Below are positions 53,501 to 62,807 of a DNA stretch of 64,000 bases, one piece after another (position 1 is the first letter of the stretch; every line of letters begins with the position of its first letter). The stretch spans positions 558,001 to 622,000 of the forward strand of contig JADJXD010000001.1 in NCBI GenBank assembly GCA_016715985.1. Reading direction: 5' to 3'. A program made the translations under genes and the position numbers. The stretch is from Saprospiraceae bacterium. Its GTDB lineage: Bacteria > Bacteroidota > Bacteroidia > Chitinophagales > Saprospiraceae. The notes beneath the pieces are model-generated. The model did no database searches. It was not told where the DNA came from and was given only the letters and a program-made list of their open reading frames with translations.

Positions 53501-53817
53501 AGTATCTGTTTTAATACTTCTTCAAGGTATGTATTTCTCTCTTTTTTAAGTTTATCAATATCATTGAAAATGATTTCTTTATTGACAAAATCAGGCTCAA
53601 CATTTGCTTTTTCAATCATTGAGACGATATCTGAATCAATTTCTTTCAGGTATTCTTTAATCCGATCTCTGAATTCATTTGTTTTATTCCTCAGCTCATC
53701 ATGGCTCAGAGATTGGTATTGTTTGTAAAACTCGTTTATTTGTTCTACTACGACGTTATAGGTTTTGACGTCTTTTTCGTATTTTGAACCAAATATCTTT
53801 TTAAATATATTGAACAT
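50524..53817 (-). CDS. secA: Preprotein translocase ATPase SecA
   Basis: The 1097-residue SecA has the DEAD-type motor (IAEMATGEGKTLVATLPAY, Walker B MVDEVDSVLIDDAR), the preprotein cross-linking domain, the second motor domain with TNMAGRGTDIKI and GRAGRQGDPG, and the C-terminal zinc finger NDLCPCGSGKKYKHCH. It drives Sec export, the first step for T9SS cargo as well. It is about 200 residues longer than E. coli SecA because of insertions, which is usual for Bacteroidota. Confidence 0.98.
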   Translation of the reverse strand: MFNIFKKIFGSKYEKDVKTYNVVVEQINEFYKQYQSLSHDELRNKTNEFRDRIKEYLKEIDSDIVSMIEKANVEPDFVNKEIIFNDIDKLKKERNTYLEEVLKQILPEAFAVVKETARRFKENPTLTVTATDHDREIAAFKDYVTIQGENAIWKNSWKAAGGDITWDMLHYDVQLIGGMVLHDGKIAEMATGEGKTLVATLPAYLNGLSGEGVHVITVNDYLAKRDSEWIGPIFQFLLLTIDCIDKYRPHSPERIKAYTCDITYGTNNEFGFDYLRDNMVRDKDELVQKRHHYAMVDEVDSVLIDDARTPLIISGPVPEGLEEQEYIELNPKIEKLFSVQRQLATEYLAEAKKLIKAGNVGYNEREGGLMLFRCYRALPKYRPLIKFLSEEGVKVILQKVENFFMQEQNKNMHIADEPLYFTIDEKNRSVELTDKGIEYLSRGENDSDFFVMPDITQMMQALSAREASEGIKLTEEKEKLIQDYSVKSRRLHSVSQLLKAFTLFEKDQEYVVMEGQVKIVDEQTGRMMEGRRYSDGLHQALEAKEGVKIGDITQTYATITLQNYFRMYHKLAGMTGTAETEASELWEIYKLDVVVIPTNKPIVRDDKEDLVFKTGREKFNAAIEEINALTSQGRPVLVGTTSVEISELLSRMLNLRGIKHNVLNAKQHQREAEIVAEAGKPGNVTIATNMAGRGTDIKISEEVKRAGGLAIIATERHDSRRVDRQLRGRAGRQGDPGTSQFYVSLEDNLMRLFQSDRIAGLMDKMGHKEGEVIQHSMVSKSIERAQKKVEENNFGIRKRLLEYDDVMNIQREAIYKKRNHALHGDRLTVDLHNMIIGLVENIVDTNKHSQNYEGFRTDCLTSLSIDPNITEEKFKSTSIDNLIDDLLTEVNNYYKYKTEQINSLLMPVIKRVYESEGHRYKRIAIPFTDGRTNPLPIAAELKDAVESKGASLMRDIEKTIVLALIDDNWKEHLRSMDELKDSVQAASFEQKDPLVIYKMEAYKLFEELIHKINRDVCAYLFHGQLLIQQEVQEAKIQKTDMSKVRTSREEEAMRKAAESAGQKAEKVETFKRTEEKVGRNDLCPCGSGKKYKHCHGR

Positions 53818-53890
53818 GATCAGATATTAATATTTTTTAATTTTTTGAACAACACTTGTGAAAGTTGCATCATATGTCGGAAAATGGCTG

Positions 53891-53898
53891 CAAAGATA
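53891..53898 (-). promoter_or_regulatory. -7 box of secA
   Basis: The minus strand reads TATCTTTG, a full TAnnTTTG match, about 74 bases before the secA start codon. Confidence 0.45.
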
Positions 53899-54167
53899 GC
53901 AAGGTATTTGAATTTATGGAATAGTCTAATATTATACCAAACAAATATTGTTGACAATTTGTCAGAATGTTCGGGTTTTTTGTCATCCTGTAAATCAAAA
54001 TGCAAGGAAGATGAAGACTACAAACACTAAAACCTGCTTCTAATTTTGTTAAATCTACCACAGTTAATAAGTTTCAATCACAATTGAATCACTTTATATA
54101 AAATTTATTCTTACTTTCGATCTGCTTACAAAAATAGCAAAAAACTTCCGGAATAGCTCATATTTTA

Positions 54168-54175
54168 TACCTTTG
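54168..54175 (+). promoter_or_regulatory. -7 box of the M1 peptidase gene
   Basis: TACCTTTG matches TAnnTTTG and ends 29 bases before the ATG at 54205. The -33 region is weak. Confidence 0.45.
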
Positions 54176-54204
54176 CATACTTTTAAATTTATTGAATTAC
54201 CTAT

Positions 54205-56802
54205 ATGCAGACACTTTTCGCCAGAGTTTGGTTTTTTACCATCTTATCAATCATCATTTTTAGTTGCCAGACGAAAAAAAACATTACTTACGTCCCTGAT
54301 GAATTAACTGATTACAGAGAAGAAATACTCGACACGCTGGTGGTATCTGATTATGCACAAATTCAGGAGCAGGCCGGATCAGAATACAGGCCTTCTGCAA
54401 CCATGCGTTATGATATCCTGCATACAAAGCTTGATTTGAAGTTTGATTGGGATAAACAACACGTTTTGGGGAAAGCCGAAATTGATCTGAAACCTTATTT
54501 TTTTACATTAGATACAGTATCGCTAGATGCAAAAGGTTTCGATATCCACACTATCAAATTACTGCCCTCCGGTAAGACCCTGCAATACATTTACGACAGC
54601 ACCAAATTACATGTTATATTGGATAAGAGTTATTCGAGAAAAGAAAATTTAAAATTATATATTGACTACACCGCACGGCCCAATGACTCTCCGGGTGGAG
54701 GAAGCGAAGCTATCAATTCGGATAAAGGACTGTTTTTTATAAATCCCTTAGGAACAGAACCCGACAAACCAAAACAAATCTGGACACAGGGAGAGACAGA
54801 AAATAACAGCAGATGGTTTCCGACTTTTGACAAACCCAATGAAAGATGTACTCAGGAAATTTATCTAACTGTTGATGATAATTACACCACACTTTCAAAC
54901 GGAAAAAAAATATCATCCACCAAAAATCCGGATGGAACCCGAACAGATTACTGGAAGCAGGACAAACCACATGCGCCATATCTTTTTATGATTGCCGTAG
55001 GTGAATTTGAAGAGGTCAATGATACATGGAATAAAACACCACTTCATTATTATGTAGAAAAAGGATTTGGAAAACACGCAAAAAAAATTTTTAACCACAC
55101 CCCTGAAATGCTTACATTTTTCAGTGATGTTTTGCAATATCCATATCCGTGGGATAAATATGCACAGATTGTCGTCCGGGATTTTGTATCCGGAGCGATG
55201 GAAAATACGACAGCTTCGGTTTTCGGTGAGTTTGTTCAAAAAACAGACCGTGAGTTAATAGATGATGATAACGATTACATTGTTGCTCATGAACTTTTTC
55301 ATCATTGGTTTGGTAATCTAGTGACATGTGAAGATTGGTCCAATCTGACCCTGAACGAAGGTTTTGCAAATTATGCTGAATACCTTTGGTTTGAACACAA
55401 GTACGGCAGGGACAGAGCTGAATTTCACAGAATGAACGAAATGAATGGTTATTTTGGTCAGGTGTTTAATCAGGGGGCCAGACCGTTAATTCACTATTTT
55501 TATGAAGATAAAGAAAACATGTTTGACGCTCATAGTTACAACAAGGGAGGAATGGTACTGCACATGCTCCGTGATTATGTGGGCGACGATGCATTTTTTG
55601 CTTCGCTTAACAAATATCTGAAGGAACATGCGTACACTGCTGTAGAAGTGGATGAATTGAGAATGGCCTTTGAAGATACAGTCGGAGAAGATTTACACTG
55701 GTTTTTTGACCAATGGTTTTTAAAGAGCGGTCATCCGGTAATGAATGTAAAATATACCTACAATGACGAGAATAAAGTATTACTCATTGAAGTGGATCAG
55801 CTACAGAATGGGGAAGAGCAACATGAAAATTTCATCCTGCCTGTCGAAGTTGCTGTTTATCATATCGATGGGAAGATTACGAAACACAAAAGAAAAATCA
55901 CTGAAAGAAATGCCCGGCTCCTGATTGAAGACCTTCCTTCTGCACCGTCTGTAGTTGTAATGGATGGAAAAAACGTCCTCTTAGGCCTTATCAATGAAAG
56001 TAAAACCTTAGCGGAGTATGAGGAACAGTTTCGTCGATCTCCCAACTTCATGGATAAAGTTATAGCTTACACCAATCTTGAAAACCCATCTGATGAATTG
56101 ATCATCAGAGCACTCAACGATCCATTTCATTATATCCGCTCGTTGGGCATTACATCTGTGAATGAACAAAATGCGATGCGTTTTGGATTGTTATTGCAAA
56201 ATATGGTGCTCGAAGATAAACATTCAAAAGTAAGAGCAGATGCCCTGATGCAACTGATGAACAGTGAAGATTTTGAGGGAGAACAATTATGCAGTATCAT
56301 TCTGGAAAGTGAGCAGGCCTATCCGGTGATTGATATAGCACTTACCGGTATGCAGGCATTTAATCCTGACAAGGCAGTGAAGTACGCAGAAAAATTTCTG
56401 AATGAGGATTCTGACTACCTTTTGGGTACTTTATTAGATATTCTGGCCGGATCAGGAAGTGAAAAATATCTGGATTATTTTGCAGGAAAAGCGAGAACGG
56501 TTGGTATATATCAGTTGTTTGATTTCTACACCAAATATCAGGAAATACTAAACGGGAAATCTGAAGAACTTCTCAAAAAATCTGCTGATGTAATGAATCA
56601 GATCGCATTATCAGGATCGGAGAATATGTTCAGGAAGTTTATGGCTACTGTGACCATTTATAAAATGAAGGAAGATCTTTCTCAGAGACCTGACGCAGCC
56701 CGATTTGAACCTACTGTCACTCTTTTCAGTAATTATATTCAAAATATCAAAGCAACTGAAAAAAATCAGACACTTCTGGACAGGTATGAGGTTTTGAAGT
56801 AG
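54205..56802 (+). CDS. M1-family zinc aminopeptidase, lipoprotein
   Basis: The 865-residue protein begins with a lipobox (IIIFSCQTKKN). The M1 core has the GAMEN exopeptidase motif (residues 330-334) and the zinc site HELFHHWFGN with His362, Glu363, His366 and the third ligand Glu385 in TLNEGFANY, all complete. C-terminal helical HEAT-like repeats (about 590-865) cap the active site. It should trim peptides in the envelope. It is divergent from secA. Confidence 0.95.
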   Translation: MQTLFARVWFFTILSIIIFSCQTKKNITYVPDELTDYREEILDTLVVSDYAQIQEQAGSEYRPSATMRYDILHTKLDLKFDWDKQHVLGKAEIDLKPYFFTLDTVSLDAKGFDIHTIKLLPSGKTLQYIYDSTKLHVILDKSYSRKENLKLYIDYTARPNDSPGGGSEAINSDKGLFFINPLGTEPDKPKQIWTQGETENNSRWFPTFDKPNERCTQEIYLTVDDNYTTLSNGKKISSTKNPDGTRTDYWKQDKPHAPYLFMIAVGEFEEVNDTWNKTPLHYYVEKGFGKHAKKIFNHTPEMLTFFSDVLQYPYPWDKYAQIVVRDFVSGAMENTTASVFGEFVQKTDRELIDDDNDYIVAHELFHHWFGNLVTCEDWSNLTLNEGFANYAEYLWFEHKYGRDRAEFHRMNEMNGYFGQVFNQGARPLIHYFYEDKENMFDAHSYNKGGMVLHMLRDYVGDDAFFASLNKYLKEHAYTAVEVDELRMAFEDTVGEDLHWFFDQWFLKSGHPVMNVKYTYNDENKVLLIEVDQLQNGEEQHENFILPVEVAVYHIDGKITKHKRKITERNARLLIEDLPSAPSVVVMDGKNVLLGLINESKTLAEYEEQFRRSPNFMDKVIAYTNLENPSDELIIRALNDPFHYIRSLGITSVNEQNAMRFGLLLQNMVLEDKHSKVRADALMQLMNSEDFEGEQLCSIILESEQAYPVIDIALTGMQAFNPDKAVKYAEKFLNEDSDYLLGTLLDILAGSGSEKYLDYFAGKARTVGIYQLFDFYTKYQEILNGKSEELLKKSADVMNQIALSGSENMFRKFMATVTIYKMKEDLSQRPDAARFEPTVTLFSNYIQNIKATEKNQTLLDRYEVLK

Positions 56803-57066
56803 GATGTTTTTACGAAAGTTTTTTTAGCTTTTTGATAGGGTACTAAACTTTCACATATGTTTGAGATCAAAATAATAATACTCCATAATACCTTTAAGCT
56901 CATTTCAAATATAACCAAAACCAATAGCCTCTGCTCGTGGTTAGAGTTAAGATTTTTTGATTGAAGCTATTAAGAATTAACGTGAGTTCGATGACTTTTT
57001 GAGCAGATAAATTAACAAATTATTATATTTATAAACAGCTGTTTTATAGTAATATGTGTTCATTAA
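56803..57066. other. Intergenic stretch
   Basis: AT-rich, with an 8-bp inverted repeat GAAAGTTT/AAACTTTC (56814-56852) and a 23-base loop just past the peptidase stop. No gene is seen. Confidence 0.4.
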
Positions 57067-58016
57067 TATGTAATTTTAGTTGTTAAACAAAACAACAAAT
57101 ATCATGCTCACACCTGCACAAATTACGGAGATTTTCTGTCTAGTTGATTTAACAATTCAGGTCAGGTTAGAATTGGTAGTTTTGGGGTGGTCAACAGGAT
57201 TGGGGTATATGCTTTGAATGGTGGAAAATTTAATAATGTAACAACTGGCAGTGTGTTGGAAATCAACAACATACCCGTAACAGATGGAATTGCTATCTCT
57301 GGAACAGGATCGGCAGTAACTAATAATGGGACCATAGATATAGGCAATAACGCAGACATTTACCGATATGGTGTACTCATTAACGGAGCGGCTTCATCAC
57401 TGACCAATAGTAGTACGGGCATAATGAATATAAACAATATCCTCAGTACAGCCGCTGGCGAAGGAATTGCTTTGAGGATAAGTTCCGGATCTGTTACAAA
57501 CAGTAATATTATCAATATTGGAAACAAAGGCAATATAAGCCGTTTTGGCATATTTTCGTCTTCTTCCGGGACTCTGACCAACAATTCATCAGGTAATCTA
57601 AGGATCAACAGGATATCCATTTTTAACGGTATTTCTCTACAGACTGCTGCAAAACATTTAACAGCGGTAACATAATCATAGGAGATATAGCCCCAATCAA
57701 CAATACAGGGATTGGTTTAACTACGGCTTCAGAGTTTTATAACAATGTGGGTGCTACTATATCCATCAACAGAATTCCTTTTTATGATGGCGTTGACATA
57801 GGTGATGCCTCTACTAAAATGGTAAATGGAGGACTGATCAATATTGGAAACATCCAACCCATAGCTCAAGATGGATTCAATATATATGCTGGTGGAATGT
57901 TTCAAAATGAACCAACAGGCATTGTCAATATAGCAAATACAAACTTAAGTGCATTACGAATAGATGGGGCAGCAAGAATTTTCCAAAATAAAGGGTCAGT
58001 AAATGCTGTCCCATAA
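57067..58016 (+). pseudogene. Broken repeat (beta-helix-like) surface protein gene
   Basis: Three open pieces form one ancestral protein. In frame 1 the DNA reads THCTNYGDFLSS-like sequence, a TGA at 57145-57147, then FNNSGQVRIGSFGVVNRIGV to 57675. The coding sense moves to the next frame in the AAAA run near 57652 (expected TFNSGNIIIGDIAPINNTGI), and runs on to 58016. Repeats of about 35 residues alternate NNGTIDIGNN...GI and N..TGxxNINNI...GI, a right-handed beta-helix or solenoid-like pattern. There is no start codon or signal peptide. One missing A plus one nonsense codon and a lost 5' end make it a pseudogene. An ATG ORF at 57104 in another frame is a shadow. Confidence 0.68.
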
Positions 58017-58046
58017 TACCTAAAAAAGCATAGCTAGATTTAGGCA

Positions 58047-58077
58047 TTGTGTTACAAAATATTGCTAAGTAAGTTTG
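58047..58077 (+). promoter_or_regulatory. Promoter of the Kelch-like gene
   Basis: TTG at 58047-58049 is followed after 20 bases by TAAGTTTG (58070-58077), a full TAnnTTTG match, 28 bases before the ATG at 58106. Confidence 0.6.
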
Positions 58078-58105
58078 TGCAACTTTTTAACCAAATCAAT
58101 ATTTT

Positions 58106-59497
58106 ATGAGATATATAGTCTGTATTCTTTTTTTAATATATCAACATTTGTCAATCCATGCACAAATGGTTGAAGTGATAGGTGATTTAAAAATTAATTC
58201 GATTTCACAGGCTAATTCTTCAGATGACATATTAGTCAAAAATGAAAATGGAATTATAAGTCAGCGTGATGCAAACACTTTAGGTGTGCCATTGTCCGGA
58301 ATAATTTTGAGCCAAACTGAAAATAATGTACATTTGCTTAATTCAGGTTTCAGTAAAATAGGGCTTGTAAACTTAGCTTTTCAACAAGCTCCCGTTCAGT
58401 TGGAGCCTGACGAATTCATTTCAATTAGTGACTTAGGTGCTCCATTAGCAAGAACAGGACATTCTGCAATTTGGACAGGAGAAGAAATGATTATTTGGGG
58501 TGGTGATTTAGATGGTGAAGAAAATAATTTTACAAATACAGGAGCAAGATATAATCTCCAAAATGATGAATGGACCGAGATGTCAACTGTAGGGGCACCT
58601 TCACCACGCTTTCATCATACAACAGTTTGGACAGGTACCGAAATGATCGTTTGGGGAGGACAGAATGGGTCATCCGTATTAAATAATGGAGCAAAATACA
58701 ACCCAACAACAGATACATGGACATCCATTACATTGAGTGGAAGTCCTGCAGGTCGTTGGGCTCATAGTGCCGTGTGGACCGGAGATGAAATGATCATCTG
58801 GGGCGGAAATGCTTCAATTTCTAATTTTACATTGACTAACACAGGCGCAAAATACAATCCAAATACAAATACATGGGCTACAATATCCAATAGTGGTTCA
58901 CCATTACCTAGATATTTTCATTCAGCAGTTTGGTCCGGAGTTCAAATGATTATCTGGGGGCTTTATAATACAGGTGGTAAATATGACCCTGAATTCAATA
59001 TTTGGTCCAGCACGACAACTTCTGGTGCTCCGTCACCAAGGCTATTTCACTCGGCTATCTGGACAGGTTCAGAAATGATTATTTGGGGAGGCTTGGATTC
59101 TGGCAATGGCCTGACAACGTATAATGATGGAGCCAAGTACAGCCCCGGATCAAACACTTGGTCCCCAATCAGTTTAACTAATGCTCCAACTGCAAGAATA
59201 AATCATTCATCAATATGGTCAGGCTCAGAGATGATAATATGGGGAGGACAATTATCTTCGACTGAATTTAATACAGGTGCCCGATACAATCCGATTTCAA
59301 ACTCCTGGATTTCAACAACACTAACAAATGCTCCGGCTGCCAGACGCAGTCATTCGGCTGTCTGGACCGGAACAGAAATGATTATTTGGGGGGGAATTAG
59401 TGCTTTGACATTTTCTGACGGTGCTAAATACAGCATTTTAAGTGAAGAATACTTACCACCGGTTGATGAAATTTTTTACCTTTATAAAAAGAATTAA
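58106..59497 (+). CDS. Exported Kelch-like seven-repeat protein
   Basis: The 463-residue protein has a signal peptide (about 1-19, ending IHAQ), a short N-terminal domain, and then seven repeats of about 50 residues. Each repeat has an HS(A/T)(V/I)WTGxEMI(I/V)WGG strand, a TGAKYNP-type turn and a TW-strand before an (A/S)PxxR end. Seven such repeats make a complete single Kelch-type beta-propeller, probably a secreted or surface binding protein. No T9SS tail is visible at the C-terminus (YLPPVDEIFYLYKKN). It is 105 bases upstream of a Reg_prop sensor kinase. Confidence 0.85.
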   Translation: MRYIVCILFLIYQHLSIHAQMVEVIGDLKINSISQANSSDDILVKNENGIISQRDANTLGVPLSGIILSQTENNVHLLNSGFSKIGLVNLAFQQAPVQLEPDEFISISDLGAPLARTGHSAIWTGEEMIIWGGDLDGEENNFTNTGARYNLQNDEWTEMSTVGAPSPRFHHTTVWTGTEMIVWGGQNGSSVLNNGAKYNPTTDTWTSITLSGSPAGRWAHSAVWTGDEMIIWGGNASISNFTLTNTGAKYNPNTNTWATISNSGSPLPRYFHSAVWSGVQMIIWGLYNTGGKYDPEFNIWSSTTTSGAPSPRLFHSAIWTGSEMIIWGGLDSGNGLTTYNDGAKYSPGSNTWSPISLTNAPTARINHSSIWSGSEMIIWGGQLSSTEFNTGARYNPISNSWISTTLTNAPAARRSHSAVWTGTEMIIWGGISALTFSDGAKYSILSEEYLPPVDEIFYLYKKN

Positions 59498-59570
59498 GAA
59501 TACTGCCATAAAATGAACCGAATGCATTTTATTATATTGACATAAAAGATTATAAATCCCATAAATATAA

Positions 59571-59578
59571 TACTTTTG
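59571..59578 (+). promoter_or_regulatory. -7 box of the Reg_prop kinase gene
   Basis: TACTTTTG, a full TAnnTTTG match, 24 bases before the GTG at 59603. No good -33 element at the usual spacing. Confidence 0.4.
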
Positions 59579-59602
59579 GGAAAATAAAAAGACGAAGCAA
59601 AT

Positions 59603-62600
59603 GTGAGAAACCGTGTATCAAATAAGTTTATGTATCTTCTTATTTCGATATGCAGTATAATACAAGTTACTGTATCTACTTTGGATGCACAGTATTCTCA
59701 CCTCCAATTCAAACATATCACTGTTGAAGATGGTTTGGCACAATCTGTAGTTAATGCTATTTTTAAAGACAGTCATGGTTTTGTATGGTTTGCTACTTAT
59801 AGCGGCATTAGCAGATATGATGGTATAAATGTTCTTAGTAATGACGAAATCGCTCCGGGTGCAGGTAGTATTTCGCAGAGTCAATCGATAATAGAAGATT
59901 CTAAAGGAAATATATGGTTTGGAGCAATGGAAGCACTAATAAAGTTTGACTATAGTACTAACAGATTTTACAGATACACAAGAAATGAATTAAAATCCAC
60001 AGGTAAAGAAGTAACTGAAGGTTATTACAATCCTATAGCAGAGAGGAATGGTGGCATTTTTTTTACAACAAATTCATATCCAATATATTATGTTTTTGAC
60101 AGTAATGATGAAACTTTTAATAAATTTCATATCTCAGTGGACCCAATTACAAAAAACATATTACCTTCTATAATTCCACCTGAAGTTGAATGCTTCAAAG
60201 ATATTTTCACCTATATATGGTCAGATGAAGAAAACGGAACTGCAATTACAACTTTACAAGAGACGCCCGAAAATGGACTGCATTGGAAAACAAATTTCAT
60301 AAAGGTTAAATATGGAACAGTCATCAATGTGTCAAAAGAGAATAATTTAATTCATATAATTTTCACTTACTACCCTACATCGTATTGCAAGACTTGTTTT
60401 GAAAAATCAATACTAGTCACTTACGATACAAAGTTGGAAAAAATAATATCAGATTTTAATACAGATTATTCTATACAACATCTTGCTTTTTTTGAAGATA
60501 AAATATTTATAGCTTCTAACTCCAGTGGAATTCATGTCATTGACCAAAAGACAATGAAAGAAATTGGTAATATCAGGCATCAACCAGAAAGCCCGACTTC
60601 GTTGATGTCTGATAATTCTGCTTTTGTCGCCATTATTGATCAGCAATTGTGGATTTCAAGTTGGGGTCATGGGGTGGACTTTACTCCGATTTCAAAACCA
60701 CTTTTCACGCAACACTTTTCTAAATCCGAAGCCAAAGCCAATCATACTGATAATTTTGTAAGAGGTATTGTTGAAGATGATAACGGGTATTTCTGGTGTA
60801 ATACTCTGGAACATGGAATCGTCCAAATGGATCAATCGCTGAAGTTCCAAAACACTATAAAAGGAACTGAAAAGGTGGGTAGTGCTACAATAGGCATTTG
60901 TAAAGATCAAAATATATTTTTTGGAAATGCAGGTTTGTTGAAGTACAATACTAAAAAAAATTTACTTGAAAAAATAAACCATCAGAACAACAATTTAAAA
61001 AATGTTTTGTCGGCTAATGAATTTCATTATTTCACATTAAATAAAACAGGACAACCCCTATTTGCAACTATGTGGGGTATTTATTCTATAGATTCAACAG
61101 ATAATCAATTGAAACAAATTTTTTGTAATGCCTTTGAGTTCGATGAATTGCAGCAATTTGTGTATAAAGACAGGTATAATAACTTGTATGCATTTTCGAT
61201 ATCCTATGGCTTAAATGTATTTGAAGAAAAATCCGGCGTGTTACAAAAAAAATATAGTTTCAAAACTGAGTTTATTCCCAGACATGCTTTTGAGCAAAAT
61301 GACAGTATCGTCTGGTTTGGCACCTCTTCGGGATTAATGAAATATAATAGCAAAAATGATACTGAAAAATGGTTTACAAAATCTGATGGATTACCGGACA
61401 ATACCGTTTATGCCATTGCGCCTGATGACTGCAACAGGTTGTGGTTGAGCACTAATAGGGGTATTGTAAGCATGGATCTTTCCACTGGAAAGTTTAAATC
61501 TTATGAAGATTATCCTGGTCAACAAGGGAGGGAATATAACCGTCACGCTGTATGTGTGGCTAAAGACGGAAGGATATTATTTGGTGGTATAAATGGTATC
61601 ACAGCAGTCTATCCGCAATATGCTGAGAAGAATGCCATAAAGCCTTCAATTCAATTTACGTCGATACAAAACGATATAGAGATCAATCCTTTTGGACATC
61701 AAAATGAAAGCGAAAGCAAAATATTACCTGCAGGCACTACCTTTATTGAATTTCATTTTATTGCCATTGAATTTTTGAGAAGTAAAAATTGTCAGTTAAA
61801 GTACTTTCTGCAAGGGGCTGATAAATCATGGAGAACTTTACAAAATCCGGGTAATGCCCGATACGTCAATTTATTGCCTGGAAAATATGTTTTTAAAGTG
61901 ATGGCCAGCGATTATGATGGAAACTGGACAAATGAAATTAAAACATTCCACTTCCAAATTAAAAAATACTGGTGGCAGACGCTGTTATTTAAAATAATTA
62001 TGTTTGCCATTGTAGTAAGTTTAATATATTTACTTATAAAATTGTGGCTTAATCAAAAGTTTCAGGCTGAAAAGCTTCAATTGGAAAAACAATTAGCCAT
62101 ACTAAAAGAACAGGAACGTATCAGTGCTGATCTTCATGATGATATCGGATCGACCTTAAGCAGTATTTCAATTTATAGTGAACTGGCAGATAAATATTAC
62201 CATACTGTTCCGGAAAAAAGTCAGGAAATGGTACAAAAGATTTCCAAACAGTCCAAAGAACTCACTTCCAGGATTGAAGAGATCATTTGGAGTCTAAAGC
62301 CATTTCAAGCAAACAAAAACACTTTTGAAATTAAAATTAATGAGTTTATCAATGATTCATTAACCGGCAAGGACATTAAATGCAAAGTTAATATTGATGA
62401 CAATCTGGACAGTTTAATCAGTAATGCCATTATGCGAAAAAATATTCTGATGATTATAAAAGAGTCTCTGAATAATATTTCAAAATACAGTAATGCATCT
62501 GAAGTAAATATAGATATGATCTTTGATAAAAAAAATATAAACCTCACAATCAGTGACGATGGGACGGGGTTTGACACAGAAAATCACAGAAATGGAAACG

Positions 62601-62707
62601 GATTGTTTAATATGAAAAAAAGAGTAAAAGATATGTTTGGAGTTTTCACAGTTACAGCTTCCCCGGGATCCGGGACTACTATTCAATGTCGCTTACCTTT
62701 GAATTGA
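59603..62707 (+). CDS. Reg_prop/Y_Y_Y sensor histidine kinase
   Basis: The 1034-residue membrane kinase has a signal (about 1-29), then two seven-bladed Reg_prop propellers (about 35-690; e.g. FKHITVEDGLAQSVVNAIF, WFGTSSGLMKYNSKNDTEKW, GLPDNTVYAIAPD). A Y_Y_Y domain (about 715-785) is followed by a membrane helix (about 793-813) and a HisKA_3 domain with RISADLHDDIGSTLSSISIY (phospho-acceptor His at residue 845). The ATPase domain has ESLNNISKYSNASEV and DDGTGFDT. Such sensors bind an extracytoplasmic ligand, often a glycan. The first start is GTG at 59603; the internal ATG at 59630 is also possible. It pairs with the LuxR-type regulator 100 bases downstream. Confidence 0.93.
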   Translation: MRNRVSNKFMYLLISICSIIQVTVSTLDAQYSHLQFKHITVEDGLAQSVVNAIFKDSHGFVWFATYSGISRYDGINVLSNDEIAPGAGSISQSQSIIEDSKGNIWFGAMEALIKFDYSTNRFYRYTRNELKSTGKEVTEGYYNPIAERNGGIFFTTNSYPIYYVFDSNDETFNKFHISVDPITKNILPSIIPPEVECFKDIFTYIWSDEENGTAITTLQETPENGLHWKTNFIKVKYGTVINVSKENNLIHIIFTYYPTSYCKTCFEKSILVTYDTKLEKIISDFNTDYSIQHLAFFEDKIFIASNSSGIHVIDQKTMKEIGNIRHQPESPTSLMSDNSAFVAIIDQQLWISSWGHGVDFTPISKPLFTQHFSKSEAKANHTDNFVRGIVEDDNGYFWCNTLEHGIVQMDQSLKFQNTIKGTEKVGSATIGICKDQNIFFGNAGLLKYNTKKNLLEKINHQNNNLKNVLSANEFHYFTLNKTGQPLFATMWGIYSIDSTDNQLKQIFCNAFEFDELQQFVYKDRYNNLYAFSISYGLNVFEEKSGVLQKKYSFKTEFIPRHAFEQNDSIVWFGTSSGLMKYNSKNDTEKWFTKSDGLPDNTVYAIAPDDCNRLWLSTNRGIVSMDLSTGKFKSYEDYPGQQGREYNRHAVCVAKDGRILFGGINGITAVYPQYAEKNAIKPSIQFTSIQNDIEINPFGHQNESESKILPAGTTFIEFHFIAIEFLRSKNCQLKYFLQGADKSWRTLQNPGNARYVNLLPGKYVFKVMASDYDGNWTNEIKTFHFQIKKYWWQTLLFKIIMFAIVVSLIYLLIKLWLNQKFQAEKLQLEKQLAILKEQERISADLHDDIGSTLSSISIYSELADKYYHTVPEKSQEMVQKISKQSKELTSRIEEIIWSLKPFQANKNTFEIKINEFINDSLTGKDIKCKVNIDDNLDSLISNAIMRKNILMIIKESLNNISKYSNASEVNIDMIFDKKNINLTISDDGTGFDTENHRNGNGLFNMKKRVKDMFGVFTVTASPGSGTTIQCRLPLN

Positions 62708-62807
62708 AAGCATGTCTAAAACTATCATGGATACAAACTTTCAATGTAGTACCTTGATAGCTAGTATTAGGTATTTTAGATTAGATTTTAATTCGTAATT
62801 TTATCCC

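Larger units (their letters stand above)
53818..54204. other. Divergent promoter region between secA and the M1 peptidase gene
   Basis: No gene is seen. Two -7-like boxes point outward: TATCTTTG on the minus strand (53898-53891) toward secA and TACCTTTG on the plus strand (54168-54175) toward the peptidase. The rest shows nothing I can name. Confidence 0.45.

Noticed and set aside
57104..57217. ATG ORF at the front of the broken repeat gene
   Set aside because: Different frame from the repeat protein and no similarity to it; a shadow.
57747..58016. Separate 89-residue gene
   Set aside because: Continuation of the broken repeat gene; no own start or signal.
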